From positions 1,178,001 to 1,242,000 of the forward strand of contig JAXGZQ010000001.1 of NCBI GenBank assembly GCA_040776905.1: a stretch of 64,000 bases of DNA, given 5' to 3'. The first letter of the stretch is position 1; each line of letters opens with the position of its first letter. The DNA is from SLHU01 sp009929975 (GTDB lineage Bacteria > Bacillota > Clostridia > Saccharofermentanales > UBA5734). Shown piece by piece: positions 25,489 to 34,214 of this stretch. The notes beneath the pieces were generated by a model. It did no database searches. It saw only the letters and a list, made by a program, of their open reading frames with translations, and was not told the DNA's origin. Both the position numbers and the translations under genes were made by a program.

Positions 25489-25815
25489 TGTCACCGCCGG
25501 GCTATAATTGACCACGGACGGCGGGCGAAAACTGACCAGGCAACGGCGGAATAAAATTGACCACCCTCCAATCATGACCTACTATTGGAAATTGAGAAAA
25601 GACCAATGGAGGTAAGGACATGAAGGAGAGTGGCATAACCATTATGTTGCGAGAACGCATCGAATTGCAAGGGCAATCGATCTCGAAGGTATCGCGGGAC
25701 ACCGGTATTAGCCGGAATACCATTCGCAAATATCTGCGGGAGGGCGAACAGGAACATGGTCTAAAAGGCTGTAAGCGCCCGTCTAAGCTGGATCCATACA
25801 AGACGCAAATTATTG
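25489..25815 (+). mobile_element. Remnant of a second IS21-family element (istA end only)
   Basis: The sequence begins TGTCA at 25489 like other IS21 ends. It then carries repeated TGACCA boxes (near 25508, 25533 and 25558), as found in IS21 termini. The first ~65 codons of an istA follow, starting at 25620 behind GGAGG. The rest of the element is gone; coding sequence runs straight into a serine recombinase. It differs from the IS21 copy at 3.9-6.1 kb and points the other way. Confidence 0.7.
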
Positions 25816-26594
25816 ATGATGCCTTGTGGTATGCAGCCGAAGAGATGCATACCAGCCCACGTAAACGGGCTTATCATCATAAGAAGCGAAGCAAGAAGTA
25901 CTTGTTCAAGGGCATCATATTCTGCAAGGAATGCGGCGCCAGATTGGTCGGTTCGGTCAGACACGGCCGTAAGGATTATCGCTGTTCTACCTACAACACT
26001 GGTGGCAATACAGCCTGTACAACACATAGTATCCGTGAAGACTACCTGATCAACGCTGTGCATGAAGATCTCAAGCACTTTGGCAATGTGCCAGAAGAGA
26101 AGCGGCTTGAGATGGCAGTGAAGATTATCGCGAAAGCCAGGGAGTCTGGGACTGATTCCAGATCCGAGCTGGAAAAAGAGCTCAATCGCAATAAGCTGCG
26201 CATAGAGGAAATCGGCAGAATCTCACGTTCTATGTATGAAGATAAGGTTTCTGGGCTCATTACATCAGAAATGTTTGCACAGATGACCAGCGAGTACAAG
26301 ATTGAAACCGATGAGTGCAAAGAAAACATCAAACGAGTTGAAACCAAACTTGGCCAGATCGAGTCCATAGAGAAGTCAGCCGGCAAATGGTTGGACGCGG
26401 TATATGAATATCTTAAGATGAACAAGCTTGATCAGGATTTAGCACTTGAATTGATAGAGAAAATAGAGGTTTCACACGTTTCGGGTTCGACACTCACCCC
26501 TAAAAAAGTGACTATTTACTACAAGTTTTTAGGTTCGATAAGTGGTTCAAAGCAAGTGATATCAAGGGTTTCCAAAGAATCGAAGCCGGCCTGA
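25620..26594 (+). CDS. In-frame chimera: IstA N-terminus joined to large serine recombinase C-terminus
   Basis: Residues 1 to about 66 are an IS21 IstA start with its helix-turn-helix (SKVSRDTGISRNTIRKYLRE, then KLDPYK). From about residue 67 the protein is the C-terminal part of a large serine recombinase: EEMHTSPRKRAYHH, a zinc ribbon (CKECGARLVGS with C-STYNTGG-C), and a long coiled coil. The catalytic serine domain is missing, so it cannot recombine DNA. The join is in frame near QIIDD, where both parents could share sequence. A good ribosome site (GGAGGTAAGGAC) precedes the start. It probably arose by an IS21-mediated deletion in an integrated element beside the tRNA genes. Confidence 0.8.
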   Translation: MKESGITIMLRERIELQGQSISKVSRDTGISRNTIRKYLREGEQEHGLKGCKRPSKLDPYKTQIIDDALWYAAEEMHTSPRKRAYHHKKRSKKYLFKGIIFCKECGARLVGSVRHGRKDYRCSTYNTGGNTACTTHSIREDYLINAVHEDLKHFGNVPEEKRLEMAVKIIAKARESGTDSRSELEKELNRNKLRIEEIGRISRSMYEDKVSGLITSEMFAQMTSEYKIETDECKENIKRVETKLGQIESIEKSAGKWLDAVYEYLKMNKLDQDLALELIEKIEVSHVSGSTLTPKKVTIYYKFLGSISGSKQVISRVSKESKPA

Positions 26595-26603
26595 GAAAAG
26601 CAT

Positions 26604-26637
26604 AAAAAAATTAGCACCCGTTGTCGGGTGCTAATTT
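26604..26637 (-). terminator. Terminator of the tRNA-Ser operon
   Basis: A perfect 10-bp stem TTAGCACCCG/CGGGTGCTAA (26611-26620 with 26625-26634) has a 4-base loop. On the minus strand it is followed by seven T (26610-26604). It lies 3 bases past the CCA end of tRNA-Ser(GCU). It can also act weakly on the plus strand, where TTTT follows. Confidence 0.85.
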
Positions 26638-26639
26638 TG

Positions 26640-26731
26640 TGGCGGAGAAGGGGGGATTCGAACCCCCGCTGGAGTTGCCCCCACTAACAGTTTAGCAAAC
26701 TGCCCCCTTCGGCCGACTTGGGTACTTCTCC
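26640..26731 (-). tRNA. tRNA-Ser (anticodon GCU)
   Basis: Read on the minus strand, the acceptor stem GGAGAAG pairs with CTTCTCC, the discriminator is G and CCA is encoded. The anticodon loop is TTTGCTAAA with anticodon GCT. A long variable arm (GGGGGCAACTCC region) is typical of class II serine tRNAs. The T loop GTTCGAATC is canonical. Confidence 0.93.
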
Positions 26732-26776
26732 ATATATGAGAGAATGAGTCTCGTGTGGCGAATCCCATTCTCCCTC

Positions 26777-26867
26777 TGGCGGAGAGAAAGGGATTCGAAC
26801 CCTTGACAGACTTGCATCTGTGCCGGTTTTCAAGACCGGTGCCTTAAACCAACTCGACCATCTCTCC
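26777..26867 (-). tRNA. tRNA-Ser (anticodon UGA)
   Basis: On the minus strand the acceptor GGAGAGA pairs with TCTCTCC, with discriminator G and encoded CCA. The anticodon arm CCGGTCTTGAAAACCGG carries TGA. A long variable arm and GTTCGAATC T loop are present. It lies 45 bases upstream of tRNA-Ser(GCU) in the same transcript. Confidence 0.93.
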
Positions 26868-26914
26868 GTGTGTCAGGTTGTTCGCAAAACACACATGTCT
26901 TGCGATGCTATGCT

Positions 26915-26943
26915 ATTCTACAATGCCGTCTGCCTTCTGTCAA
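26915..26943 (-). promoter_or_regulatory. Promoter of the tRNA-Ser pair
   Basis: On the minus strand TTGACA (26943-26938) and TAGAAT (26920-26915) are 17 bases apart. The first tRNA begins about 48 bases after the -10. Confidence 0.8.
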
Positions 26944-27087
26944 TTGCCATCTGGAGAAGAATAACCGTGGATTTAAGGTCTCTTCCGTCGAGATTTCTCA
27001 TGATATGATGAAGATGAACAAACATCCCCTGCCGGTTCGGACAGCACACCTGTACGGGCCGGCAGCGCACTGACGGGAGTGACAATC

Positions 27088-28023
27088 ATGCGACATGATT
27101 CGATTGTCATCGGCGGTGGCCTGTCCGGTCTGACCGCGGCGGCCTATCTGTGCCGCAGCGGCCATCAGGTGCTGCTGTGTGAGCAAAACGAAAAAACCGG
27201 TGGGCTTGTCACCTCGTTCAGCGATCGCGGCTTCACCTTCGATGCCGGGATCCGGGCGTTTGAGAACTGCGGCATACTATTGCCGATGCTGCGGCAGCTG
27301 GGCATCGATCTCGAGCTTCAGTCCAGTCCGGTCGTGATCAGCATCGGCCGGGAACGGATCCATCTGCGTTCCCGCGAAAGCCTGGCGGATTACGAGCAGC
27401 TGCTGGCCCGGTATTTCCCGGACGAACAGCCGGCCATTCGCCGGATCATGCAGGAAATTGAAACAATCATCGGCTACATGGATGTCATCTACGGCATTGA
27501 TAATCCGCTGTTCATGGAGATTGCCGCTGACAAAGACTATCTGATGAAAACACTGCTCCCCTGGCTGTGGCAGTATCAGAAAAAGATGCGCAAGGTCGCA
27601 CGGCTGCAGCAGCCGGTCAACGTGTTCCTGCGCCGGTTCACCAATCATCAGGCCCTGATTGACATGATCACTCAACATTTTTTTACCGATACACCAACTT
27701 TTTTCGCGCTCAGCTATTTCGGCCTGTATCTGGACTACAGCTATCCGAGGGGCGGCACCGGTGTGCTCGCCGATAAACTGACGGCGGACATCCTCGCGCG
27801 CGGCGGCACGATTCTCACACAGACAGCCATCCGGTCGGTCGATCCCGCGGCGCATCAAATTCAAGCCGCTGACGGCCGCAGCTTCACGTATCGCCAGCTG
27901 CTCTGGGCTGCCGACAGCCGGCGTCTGTACCAGGCGGTTGCCGCGGGCGGCAGGCTATCCGTTTCGGGTGCAGATGGGCGGCAGCCTGATCCACTACCGC
28001 ATGTACAGTGGCGGTCCGCGTGA
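27088..28023 (+). pseudogene. Phytoene desaturase-like FAD oxidoreductase, C-terminus lost in a deletion
   Basis: The N-terminal two thirds of a CrtI/CrtN-type FAD amine-oxidoreductase is present: dinucleotide motif IVIGGGLSGLTAAAYL, then EKTGGLVTSF and FTFDAGIRAFE, and a central part with YPRGGTGVLADKL. After about residue 287 (WAADSRRLYQAVAAGG) the frame enters unrelated sequence and stops, so the C-terminal FAD motif of about 150-200 residues is missing. A glycosyltransferase tail begins there in another frame. The start ATG at 27088 follows GGGAGTGACAATC. It is the first gene in the GC-rich part. Original role: probably carotenoid-like polyene oxidation. Confidence 0.75.
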
Positions 28024-28378
28024 TTTATGGCAGGGCTGGACAAAAAACATGGCGACAGGCGCCGGCCGAACGCCGGCCGCCCTGCTGATCCTGGTGTTTA
28101 TCTGGATCACGGCGTGTACGGCGGTTCCGATCGCCCTGGTTCAGGCTTTCAGCAGCGCGGGAGCCGGATATCCGCTCGCGGCGATGGTTCTGTATGGCCT
28201 CTGGGCCTTGGAACTGGCACGGATCGCGCGAAAAGCCGGCCGGTTCAAAAGACTGGCGATCGCCCTCTTCCCTCTCAGCCTGATCTTTTTCCTGGTGGTT
28301 TTCGCGGTATCGCTGTTCAAGCGGCTCTTTCACCGCGCGGTGATCTGGAAAGGCCGGAAAATCAAACTGGGTCAATAG
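27938..28378 (+). pseudogene. CrtQ-like family 2 glycosyltransferase, C-terminal membrane part only
   Basis: The recognisable part begins at about GYPFRVQMGGSLIHYRMY, then LWQGWTKNMATGAG, which is the end of the catalytic region in CrtQ-type glycosyltransferases. Two or three membrane segments follow, and a basic tail (KGRKIKLGQ). The N-terminal GT-A domain with its nucleotide-sugar DxD motif is missing. The frame differs by one from the truncated oxidoreductase before it, and the two meet near 27945-27960. A single deletion of about 1.2-1.5 kb from an oxidoreductase-glycosyltransferase pair would explain both truncations (size inferred from usual lengths). Confidence 0.7.
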
Positions 28379-28399
28379 CCCTCGCCTGTGCGCCGCGAT

Positions 28400-29704
28400 C
28401 TAGCGGTCCAGAAGCTGCAGGCATTCGGCCCGCTCCTGCTCAAGCAGGCGCAGGTCATGGCCGCTTTTCAGATCATCGGGCAGCTTGTCCCAGATATAGT
28501 CAATGAACACCATGATGATCTGGCGGTTGCGGTAGGTCGCCCGTTCCATGATGATGCCGAGGGCTTTGATGACCGCCAGCACCACCGACCGGTCCTGCCG
28601 GCCGTAATGCACCACCTGTGCGAACGACTGGTCGATGATTTTCTCAAAATCAATCAGCTCAAAAGCCGCGACCACCGGACTGTCCACCGCTGAGGCGTGT
28701 TCATCCTGCCGGACCAGCAGCCAGCCATGTTCAAGATCGGCCAGATGGGACAGCAGAACGCCGGTCATCTTCAGACAGTGAATGGCCGTATTCGGGTCAT
28801 TGATGCCGGGCGAGATGGACCGCAGGGTGATTTCATTGATTTTCTGAACTGAGAAAAGAAAATCCTGATCTTCCAGCGGCTCATTGCCGATGGTAAAACA
28901 GCCGCGGAAACGACTGGACGGGTCCTCGAAGTCCTCCTGGTCATGGTACACCGTAAGCAGTGATGTCTCCTCCGTCACGAACACGCCGGTGATTTTCGAC
29001 AGCACGATGGTGCAGTCAGCCTCTTTGGCGATGCGGGTCAGCCGCTGATAGTTGATCAGGCGGATATAGCCGTACTTTCCGGCCTTCACGTCCAGCTGGC
29101 GCTGGCCTTCCGGCGGGGCGTACTGCCGGCTGATATTGCCCTGCATCAAAAAATCCCGGTAGTCGCGGATGCAGTCGCCGGCCTGGTCCTGCAGGCGCTG
29201 GATCAGGTTCTTCACCTGAATATAGGCGCTGACGTGATTGACATAACGGAGAAACTGGATCAGGCAGAGCATGATCAGCAGGATGCTCAGGTTGGCCGAA
29301 ATGACCGGCTGGCCATTGAGTGACGTTTTCATGAACGACAGCGCCATGATCGAATAGACAAAACCGGCCATGAACAGGCCGAGGGTCTGGACGGTCTCAT
29401 CGTCAGTCAGGAAATTTTTGACCACCCGCGGCGAGTACTGGGACGAATACGTTGTCAGCACCACCATGGTGGTGGAAAAGGTAAAAACCGTCATGGTCAG
29501 CAACGCCGCCGAGGTCACCCCGAGAATGGTCTGGGCCAGTTCAACACCGGTCAGGAGGAACGGCGGGACAACGGTCGCCGGACGAAACCAGCGGCCGGAA
29601 TCAACGAGGCCGCTCAAAACCGCGAGCAGCAGAGCCGCCAGTGTCATCCAGGCGGGTTTCAGCCAGATGCTGTACTTGAGTTTCAGCCACAGGCGTTTGA
29701 GCAT
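28400..29704 (-). CDS. DUF2254 membrane protein
   Basis: A 434-residue inner-membrane protein of the DUF2254 family. Four hydrophobic segments fill the first ~190 residues, with the family stretch FTFSTTMVVLTTYSSQYSPR between segments two and three. A soluble C-terminal half includes RSISPGINDPNTA, another family hallmark. The function of the family is unknown. The ATG at 29704 follows GAGGAGGCTCTT. It lies 10 bases after an ABC permease gene and may be the last gene of that unit. Confidence 0.87.
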   Translation of the reverse strand: MLKRLWLKLKYSIWLKPAWMTLAALLLAVLSGLVDSGRWFRPATVVPPFLLTGVELAQTILGVTSAALLTMTVFTFSTTMVVLTTYSSQYSPRVVKNFLTDDETVQTLGLFMAGFVYSIMALSFMKTSLNGQPVISANLSILLIMLCLIQFLRYVNHVSAYIQVKNLIQRLQDQAGDCIRDYRDFLMQGNISRQYAPPEGQRQLDVKAGKYGYIRLINYQRLTRIAKEADCTIVLSKITGVFVTEETSLLTVYHDQEDFEDPSSRFRGCFTIGNEPLEDQDFLFSVQKINEITLRSISPGINDPNTAIHCLKMTGVLLSHLADLEHGWLLVRQDEHASAVDSPVVAAFELIDFEKIIDQSFAQVVHYGRQDRSVVLAVIKALGIIMERATYRNRQIIMVFIDYIWDKLPDDLKSGHDLRLLEQERAECLQLLDR

Positions 29705-29714
29705 AAGAGCCTCC

Positions 29715-30512
29715 TCAGATCGGCAGCTGTTTGCTGTGGAAGACCCGGGTCGCTGCCGCGAACAGAACCAGGGCAAGGCCGCCGTAGACCAGGTTGATCA
29801 ACAGCGTCGGCTCACCTCTGGCTAACTCAATCGGATCGAACCAGCCGTAGGGCGTTATCTTTTTCAGCGGTTCCAGCCGGTCCGACGCGCCGCCAAGCAT
29901 ATTGAGCAGCAGGAAGATGATCGGCAGGCCGGCACCGAATCCGGTCGCCAACGCGCTGTCATTGAACAGGCAGGAAAAAAAGAACACCATCATGATCACA
30001 GCCAGATTGAGCAGCATGACGGTCACATTAAGGCGTAGAAACTGTGGGATGTCGAGAAGGCCCGGCAGCATCAGTTCACTGAAGCCGACACCGACCGCGA
30101 ACAGTGCCGTGAACAGTATAATGATGGACAGCAGCGCGTAGACACCGAGCGTGGTGATGAGTTTCACCCGGGAGTTCGGTGTGGCAAGATAACAGGCAAA
30201 CGAGCCGTTGTCGACTTTCTTCGCGACCAGACGGTGGCCGAGTATGACACAGTAGACCATGGGGAACGCCAGCATGAGCAGACCATACAGCCAACTGGCG
30301 AGATAGCTGGTCAGGTCGGTCACCAGTTGGGAAAAGCCCATCGCTTTCATCATGTCTTCAGGAAACAGCTCCAGCATTGAGGTGATTGATTCCATGTCCT
30401 CCGGATCGTACATGGCGATCATGATCGTCAGATACATCGTCAGCACCGCAAAGAAGATCAGCCAGAGCAGCCAGTTTTTTCTGACGGTGTGTTTCAGCAA
30501 CGCGATACTCAT
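29715..30512 (-). CDS. ABC-2-type transporter permease
   Basis: A 265-residue membrane protein with six hydrophobic segments: one near the N-terminus (WLLWLIFFAVLTMYLTIMI) and five spread along the rest. The soluble loop after the first segment is acidic (DPEDMESITSMLELFPEDM), as in ABC-2 permeases. It overlaps the upstream ATPase gene by 4 bases, so the two form an exporter. The substrate is unknown; small antibiotic-resistance or stress exporters have this build. Confidence 0.83.
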   Translation of the reverse strand: MSIALLKHTVRKNWLLWLIFFAVLTMYLTIMIAMYDPEDMESITSMLELFPEDMMKAMGFSQLVTDLTSYLASWLYGLLMLAFPMVYCVILGHRLVAKKVDNGSFACYLATPNSRVKLITTLGVYALLSIIILFTALFAVGVGFSELMLPGLLDIPQFLRLNVTVMLLNLAVIMMVFFFSCLFNDSALATGFGAGLPIIFLLLNMLGGASDRLEPLKKITPYGWFDPIELARGEPTLLINLVYGGLALVLFAAATRVFHSKQLPI

Positions 30513-31417
30513 GATTGCCCCTCCCCGCTGTCCTGGCCGTAATACTTCATGAACAGTTCTTCCAGGGTCTGATTCCGGGCATCCAGATCAATGATCTCCA
30601 GGCCGGCCGCCAGTTTGATGAACCGGTCGATCGCACGGCCGGGCACCGTCACGTCCAGACTCCCGCCGATCTCCCGGCTGAACACAAGACCGGCGCTGCT
30701 CAGAGCGTCTTCAGCGGCGCTGGAATCCGCGGCCCGCAGCAGGTAACGGCGCTGGCGGGTGCTCTTGAGTTCATCCGCCGCAGCCTGGTGAATCATCCGC
30801 CCTTCGCGGATGATCAGGACATGATCACAGGTCTTCTCAACTTCCTCAAAACTGTGGCTGGACATGAGAATCGTCTTGCCCCGGCCGCGTTCTTCGCGGA
30901 TCAGTTCAACAAAACGGTTTTGCATCAAAGGATCGAGACCGCTGGTCGGTTCATCGAGGATCAGAACCTGTGGATCATGCATGAACGCGGCAACAATCCC
31001 CAGCTTCTGTTTCATGCCTTTGGAAAATTTATTGATTCGTCCGGCCGGCTGCAGCTCGAATCGCTTGAGCAGCTCTTTCTCGCGCCGGGCGGCACCATTC
31101 GGCCGGCCGCCGCGCATCTGGTGCATGAAACGAAGGTATTCGTCACCGCGCATCTTATCGGGAAAGCTGATTTCTCCGGGAATATAACCGAGCGTTTGTT
31201 GAATTTCCGGGGCGTTCCGCCAACAGTCCCGGCCATTGATGGCACTCTGGCCGCTGTCGGGCTTCATGAAACCGAGCAGCGCCCGGATGGTGGTGGTCTT
31301 GCCGGCACCGTTCGGTCCGAGATAGCCCGTCACTTTGCCGTCTTCAATCGTGAAATCCAGATCGAAGACACCTTTCCCGCTGGGGTACGTCAACGTCAGA
31401 TTAGAGACCTCGATCAT
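30509..31417 (-). CDS. ABC transporter ATP-binding protein (ABC-2 exporter)
   Basis: A 302-residue ATPase. Walker A is GPNGAGKTT, the signature is FSKGMKQKL, Walker B is VLILDEPTSGLDPL and the switch is SSHSFEEVE. A C-terminal domain of about 90 residues follows, as in drug-export ATPases. The start at 31417 follows AAAGGAGTCAAGCA; an earlier in-frame ATG at 31441 lacks a ribosome site. It is coupled by overlap to the permease. Confidence 0.88.
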   Translation of the reverse strand: MIEVSNLTLTYPSGKGVFDLDFTIEDGKVTGYLGPNGAGKTTTIRALLGFMKPDSGQSAINGRDCWRNAPEIQQTLGYIPGEISFPDKMRGDEYLRFMHQMRGGRPNGAARREKELLKRFELQPAGRINKFSKGMKQKLGIVAAFMHDPQVLILDEPTSGLDPLMQNRFVELIREERGRGKTILMSSHSFEEVEKTCDHVLIIREGRMIHQAAADELKSTRQRRYLLRAADSSAAEDALSSAGLVFSREIGGSLDVTVPGRAIDRFIKLAAGLEIIDLDARNQTLEELFMKYYGQDSGEGQS

Positions 31418-31468
31418 TGCTTGACTCCTTTGCGTTGGCACGGCCGCTGCCGGTCGCGTTCATGCCGA

Positions 31469-32275
31469 TCAGCCGTGCGCGGGCAATGCCGGATGGGCCC
31501 GGACACTGAACGACATCGGAAACAGCCCTTGATTATAATCGTAGTTATGCAGCTGGCCCACGACGGGCTGCATACCGCCGGCATCAAAGTAGCTTTCCTC
31601 AAACTCGTGGAAATAGTCCAGCGCCAGTCCGGCCTCGAGCAGGGCGTTGATCACATCCGCCACGGTGTACATCCAGAAATAGGCTTTGACGCCATGTTTG
31701 GGCTCCGACGCGTAGCCGCCGATGCTGTCATCGACGTCCGGCTCGCGGCCGAAATAGGGATATTTGATCTCCAGCTGGCCGGCAGGCAGTTTTTGCTCAT
31801 CAAAGGCCAGAAAAAACGGATGGGAGTCAAAGACATAAACAAACCCGTCGTCCTTAAGCAGCTGGCGGATGGTCCGTCCCCAGCATTTGAGGTCCGGCAG
31901 CCAGCCGATCGCGCCCTCGGAAACAAAGACGACATCATAGGTTTCATGATGAAGTTCAGCCAGCTGCATGATATCGGCCTCAATGAAGTGGGCATTGCTG
32001 ATCTGCAGGTCCTGTGACAGCTGCCGTGCGTATTTGATGTTGTCCGGCACCAGGTCAACCCCGGTCGCCTCCGCACATAGTCCGGCCAGCGTCAGAGTAT
32101 CCGCGCCGGTATTGCACTGCAGATGAATCACGTGCTTTCCGCTCAGATCGCCCAGTTCCTGACGGATATAGCGGTTGAGCTGATGAGTGCCCTGCTGCAG
32201 GGACCGTTTGAACGTTTGATAATGATCGGCCGACAATTGGCTCCAGGCGTGCTTGTTTGACTCAATTTCCTGCAT
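31469..32275 (-). CDS. Class I SAM-dependent methyltransferase
   Basis: A 268-residue methyltransferase. The SAM-binding region reads VIHLQCNTGADTLTLA, followed by an acidic strand end (ATGVDLVPDNI) and FIEADIMQLAEL. The GxGxG loop is QCNTG here, a form seen in one bacterial subfamily. The C-terminal region with FDSHPFFLAF suits a small-molecule substrate that I cannot name. It precedes the exporter genes by 51 bases. Confidence 0.8.
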   Translation of the reverse strand: MQEIESNKHAWSQLSADHYQTFKRSLQQGTHQLNRYIRQELGDLSGKHVIHLQCNTGADTLTLAGLCAEATGVDLVPDNIKYARQLSQDLQISNAHFIEADIMQLAELHHETYDVVFVSEGAIGWLPDLKCWGRTIRQLLKDDGFVYVFDSHPFFLAFDEQKLPAGQLEIKYPYFGREPDVDDSIGGYASEPKHGVKAYFWMYTVADVINALLEAGLALDYFHEFEESYFDAGGMQPVVGQLHNYDYNQGLFPMSFSVRAHPALPAHG

Positions 32276-32413
32276 GGGAAAGTCCTCCTGAATCCGGTGG
32301 CAGCGTCAACATCAACGGCGGTGATCTGGTATGATGGTTTTACAGCGGATTCGCTGGTTCTCTCCGCCTCTGCATCACGTCAAGTGATCAACAGACCCTC
32401 GAGGAGAAGCATC

Positions 32414-33088
32414 ATGTTTTGTCAAAATTGTGGCACAGCTCTCAGTGAAAATCAACGTTTCTGTCCATCCTGCGGCGTGCAGCAGGATACAGCAGCCAGT
32501 CCACAGGCGGCTCCGCCTGCCGGACGCGTCGGATTTTCTCCCCGCATCCATGATCCCGCGTTCGCGCTGATCATGAAAAAAATTAATCGCGGCAGCCTGA
32601 TCTTCACCCTGGTCCTCAGCCTGACCGCCCTGATCGGCTTCACCGTGGCCGGCGTGATGGAGGCCGGCGGCTTTGAACTGCCGTCATCCCTGTGGATCGG
32701 GCTGGGATTGGCCGGATTGCTCTGGCTGATCTACTTGATCCAAGGCTGGCGCCGCCGCCGCGATACGAGCTGGGAGGGCACGATCGTCGAAAAGAAAGTC
32801 GACCGCACAACCCGGACACGCGAAGATCCGTACAACCATTCGCTTAAGTATACCGTTGTGGTGAGAAAAGACGATCATTCCCTGATCAAACTCAATTATA
32901 CGCAAGAATTATATGATTATTATCAGGAGGGTGACCGTGTCCGCCACCATGCCGGTCTGGCCGCAAGCCACTTGCTTGAGAAGTATGATAAATCCGCTGA
33001 TGAACACCTGTACTGCCTGGCCTGTTCCACCAAAAACCCGATTGATCAGGATCGATGCCGCCGCTGTAAAGCGCCGTTATTGAACTGA
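32414..33088 (+). CDS. Zinc-ribbon membrane protein
   Basis: A 224-residue protein starting MFCQNCGTALSENQRFCPSC, a double-CxxC zinc ribbon. Two membrane segments follow (residues ~60-80 and ~93-110), then a soluble domain (~120-190), then a second CxxC pair near the C-terminus (CLACSTKNPIDQDRCRRC). Such proteins are common in Bacillota and rarely characterised. The ATG at 32414 follows GAGGAGAAGCATC. It is flanked by convergent and divergent genes and stands alone. Confidence 0.8.
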   Translation: MFCQNCGTALSENQRFCPSCGVQQDTAASPQAAPPAGRVGFSPRIHDPAFALIMKKINRGSLIFTLVLSLTALIGFTVAGVMEAGGFELPSSLWIGLGLAGLLWLIYLIQGWRRRRDTSWEGTIVEKKVDRTTRTREDPYNHSLKYTVVVRKDDHSLIKLNYTQELYDYYQEGDRVRHHAGLAASHLLEKYDKSADEHLYCLACSTKNPIDQDRCRRCKAPLLN

Positions 33089-33095
33089 TCCGTGC

Positions 33096-34202
33096 TCAGC
33101 GCAGCGTTCCGGCGGCGTTCAGTATCGTCGAACTGTAGCAAAACAGGATATCCTGATCCCGGAAGGTGATATGCTCAGCCAGCTGATCACTGGCGATGTA
33201 GCGGATATCGACCAGGGTGATGGTCCGATAGCCCTCCAGCAGCAGCGGAATCAGACTGCCGGCGAAGGAGTCGCGAAACACAATCAGGTCCCGCTCAGTG
33301 TCTGCCTGCGGCGACGTGAGGGTCAGCAGCGGTGACGCGCCGGACAAGAACAGATCGTACGGATCTTTACCCGCGGCTTTTTCCAGATCATAAACCGGTG
33401 TCACATCGCCGGTCGCGGCGTGCCGCACGGTCGCGGCCTCGGTCGCCGGACTGGTCAGATAGACCAGGCGGTCCGGTTGAAGGGGCAGCGCGGACTGACC
33501 GTAATAAGCGCCGTAGAACGGGCGGTCCAGGGTGATGGCCTGCCAGTCGTTCGAGAGGGGATCCGCGATGCCGAGCGCCTCCGACAATTGCTGCGCGGCC
33601 GGCAGCAGCTGCTCCTGCCGCCAATGTGGATCGGTGCGGTAATAATCATCCAGCGACAGCGTTTCACTCAGATCGACGAAGGAAGCAAATGGCAGCTGTC
33701 GTTCCAGATAGCGGAGCAGGCCGGCATTGTCCGGCGCCGGATACGCCAGATCGGCCGCGGCGAATGCCAGTTTGTCCGGGATGAACGCGAAGGTGATCAC
33801 GTGGTCATTTGCCGCGAGATAACGGTCATACAGCGACTGAAACCGCTGGATCGCGTGATCGATCGATGATGGATCGATCGTGTGTTCCAGTTTGACCGCA
33901 TGGCCGTTGACCATGGCAATGCCCTGATTTTCCTTTTGCCGGAGCAGATGAAAACGGGTGATTGCTTTCAGGGTGCGAAAGGCGAAGCGGCCCGGCAGCT
34001 GGTCGCTGATATACGTCTCAACGGATTCCATCCACTGACCGGAGCTGAGCGCGTCCAGGCTCAGGGCGGGATGCCGCGCCAGCAGCCGCCGCTCATGCAG
34101 CGAGTGATCCTGATCCGGCCAGCTCCAGACGACCAGCGACAGGATCAGCCAGACCGCGACCACGGCGGCCATGAGGATCTGTGATGTCGGATGCTTTCGC
34201 AT
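33096..34202 (-). CDS. DHHW-family protein (AlgJ/AlgX-like), partner of MBOAT
   Basis: The 368 residues start with one membrane anchor (ILMAAVVAVWLILSLVVW), then an extracytoplasmic SGNH-like domain. The family motif appears as YYRTDPHW, a DPHW variant of DHHW. An IVFRDSFAGSLIPLL block carries the probable catalytic serine. Such proteins move acyl groups, usually acetyl, to surface polysaccharides with an MBOAT protein. The MBOAT gene lies 12 bases upstream in the same direction, so they form a pair. Confidence 0.83.
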   Translation of the reverse strand: MRKHPTSQILMAAVVAVWLILSLVVWSWPDQDHSLHERRLLARHPALSLDALSSGQWMESVETYISDQLPGRFAFRTLKAITRFHLLRQKENQGIAMVNGHAVKLEHTIDPSSIDHAIQRFQSLYDRYLAANDHVITFAFIPDKLAFAAADLAYPAPDNAGLLRYLERQLPFASFVDLSETLSLDDYYRTDPHWRQEQLLPAAQQLSEALGIADPLSNDWQAITLDRPFYGAYYGQSALPLQPDRLVYLTSPATEAATVRHAATGDVTPVYDLEKAAGKDPYDLFLSGASPLLTLTSPQADTERDLIVFRDSFAGSLIPLLLEGYRTITLVDIRYIASDQLAEHITFRDQDILFCYSSTILNAAGTLR

Positions 34203-34214
34203 AAGCCCTCCTGA

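Noticed and set aside
3937..25815. Compound transposon formed by the two IS21 elements
   Set aside because: The two copies differ in sequence, one lacks most of its genes, and no common duplication flanks them. Joint transposition is improbable.
30515..32017. 500-codon open frame on the plus strand across the ABC ATPase and methyltransferase genes
   Set aside because: It is antisense to two well-supported genes in GC-rich DNA, where long shadow frames are common. It has low-complexity composition and no recognisable domain.
33850..33890. Cluster of ATCGAT in the DHHW gene resembling the rex/mdh arrays
   Set aside because: The spacings are 4, 11 and 15 bases rather than 14, and the bases lie inside a coding region for Ser-Ile-Asp residues. 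It is unlikely to be an operator.
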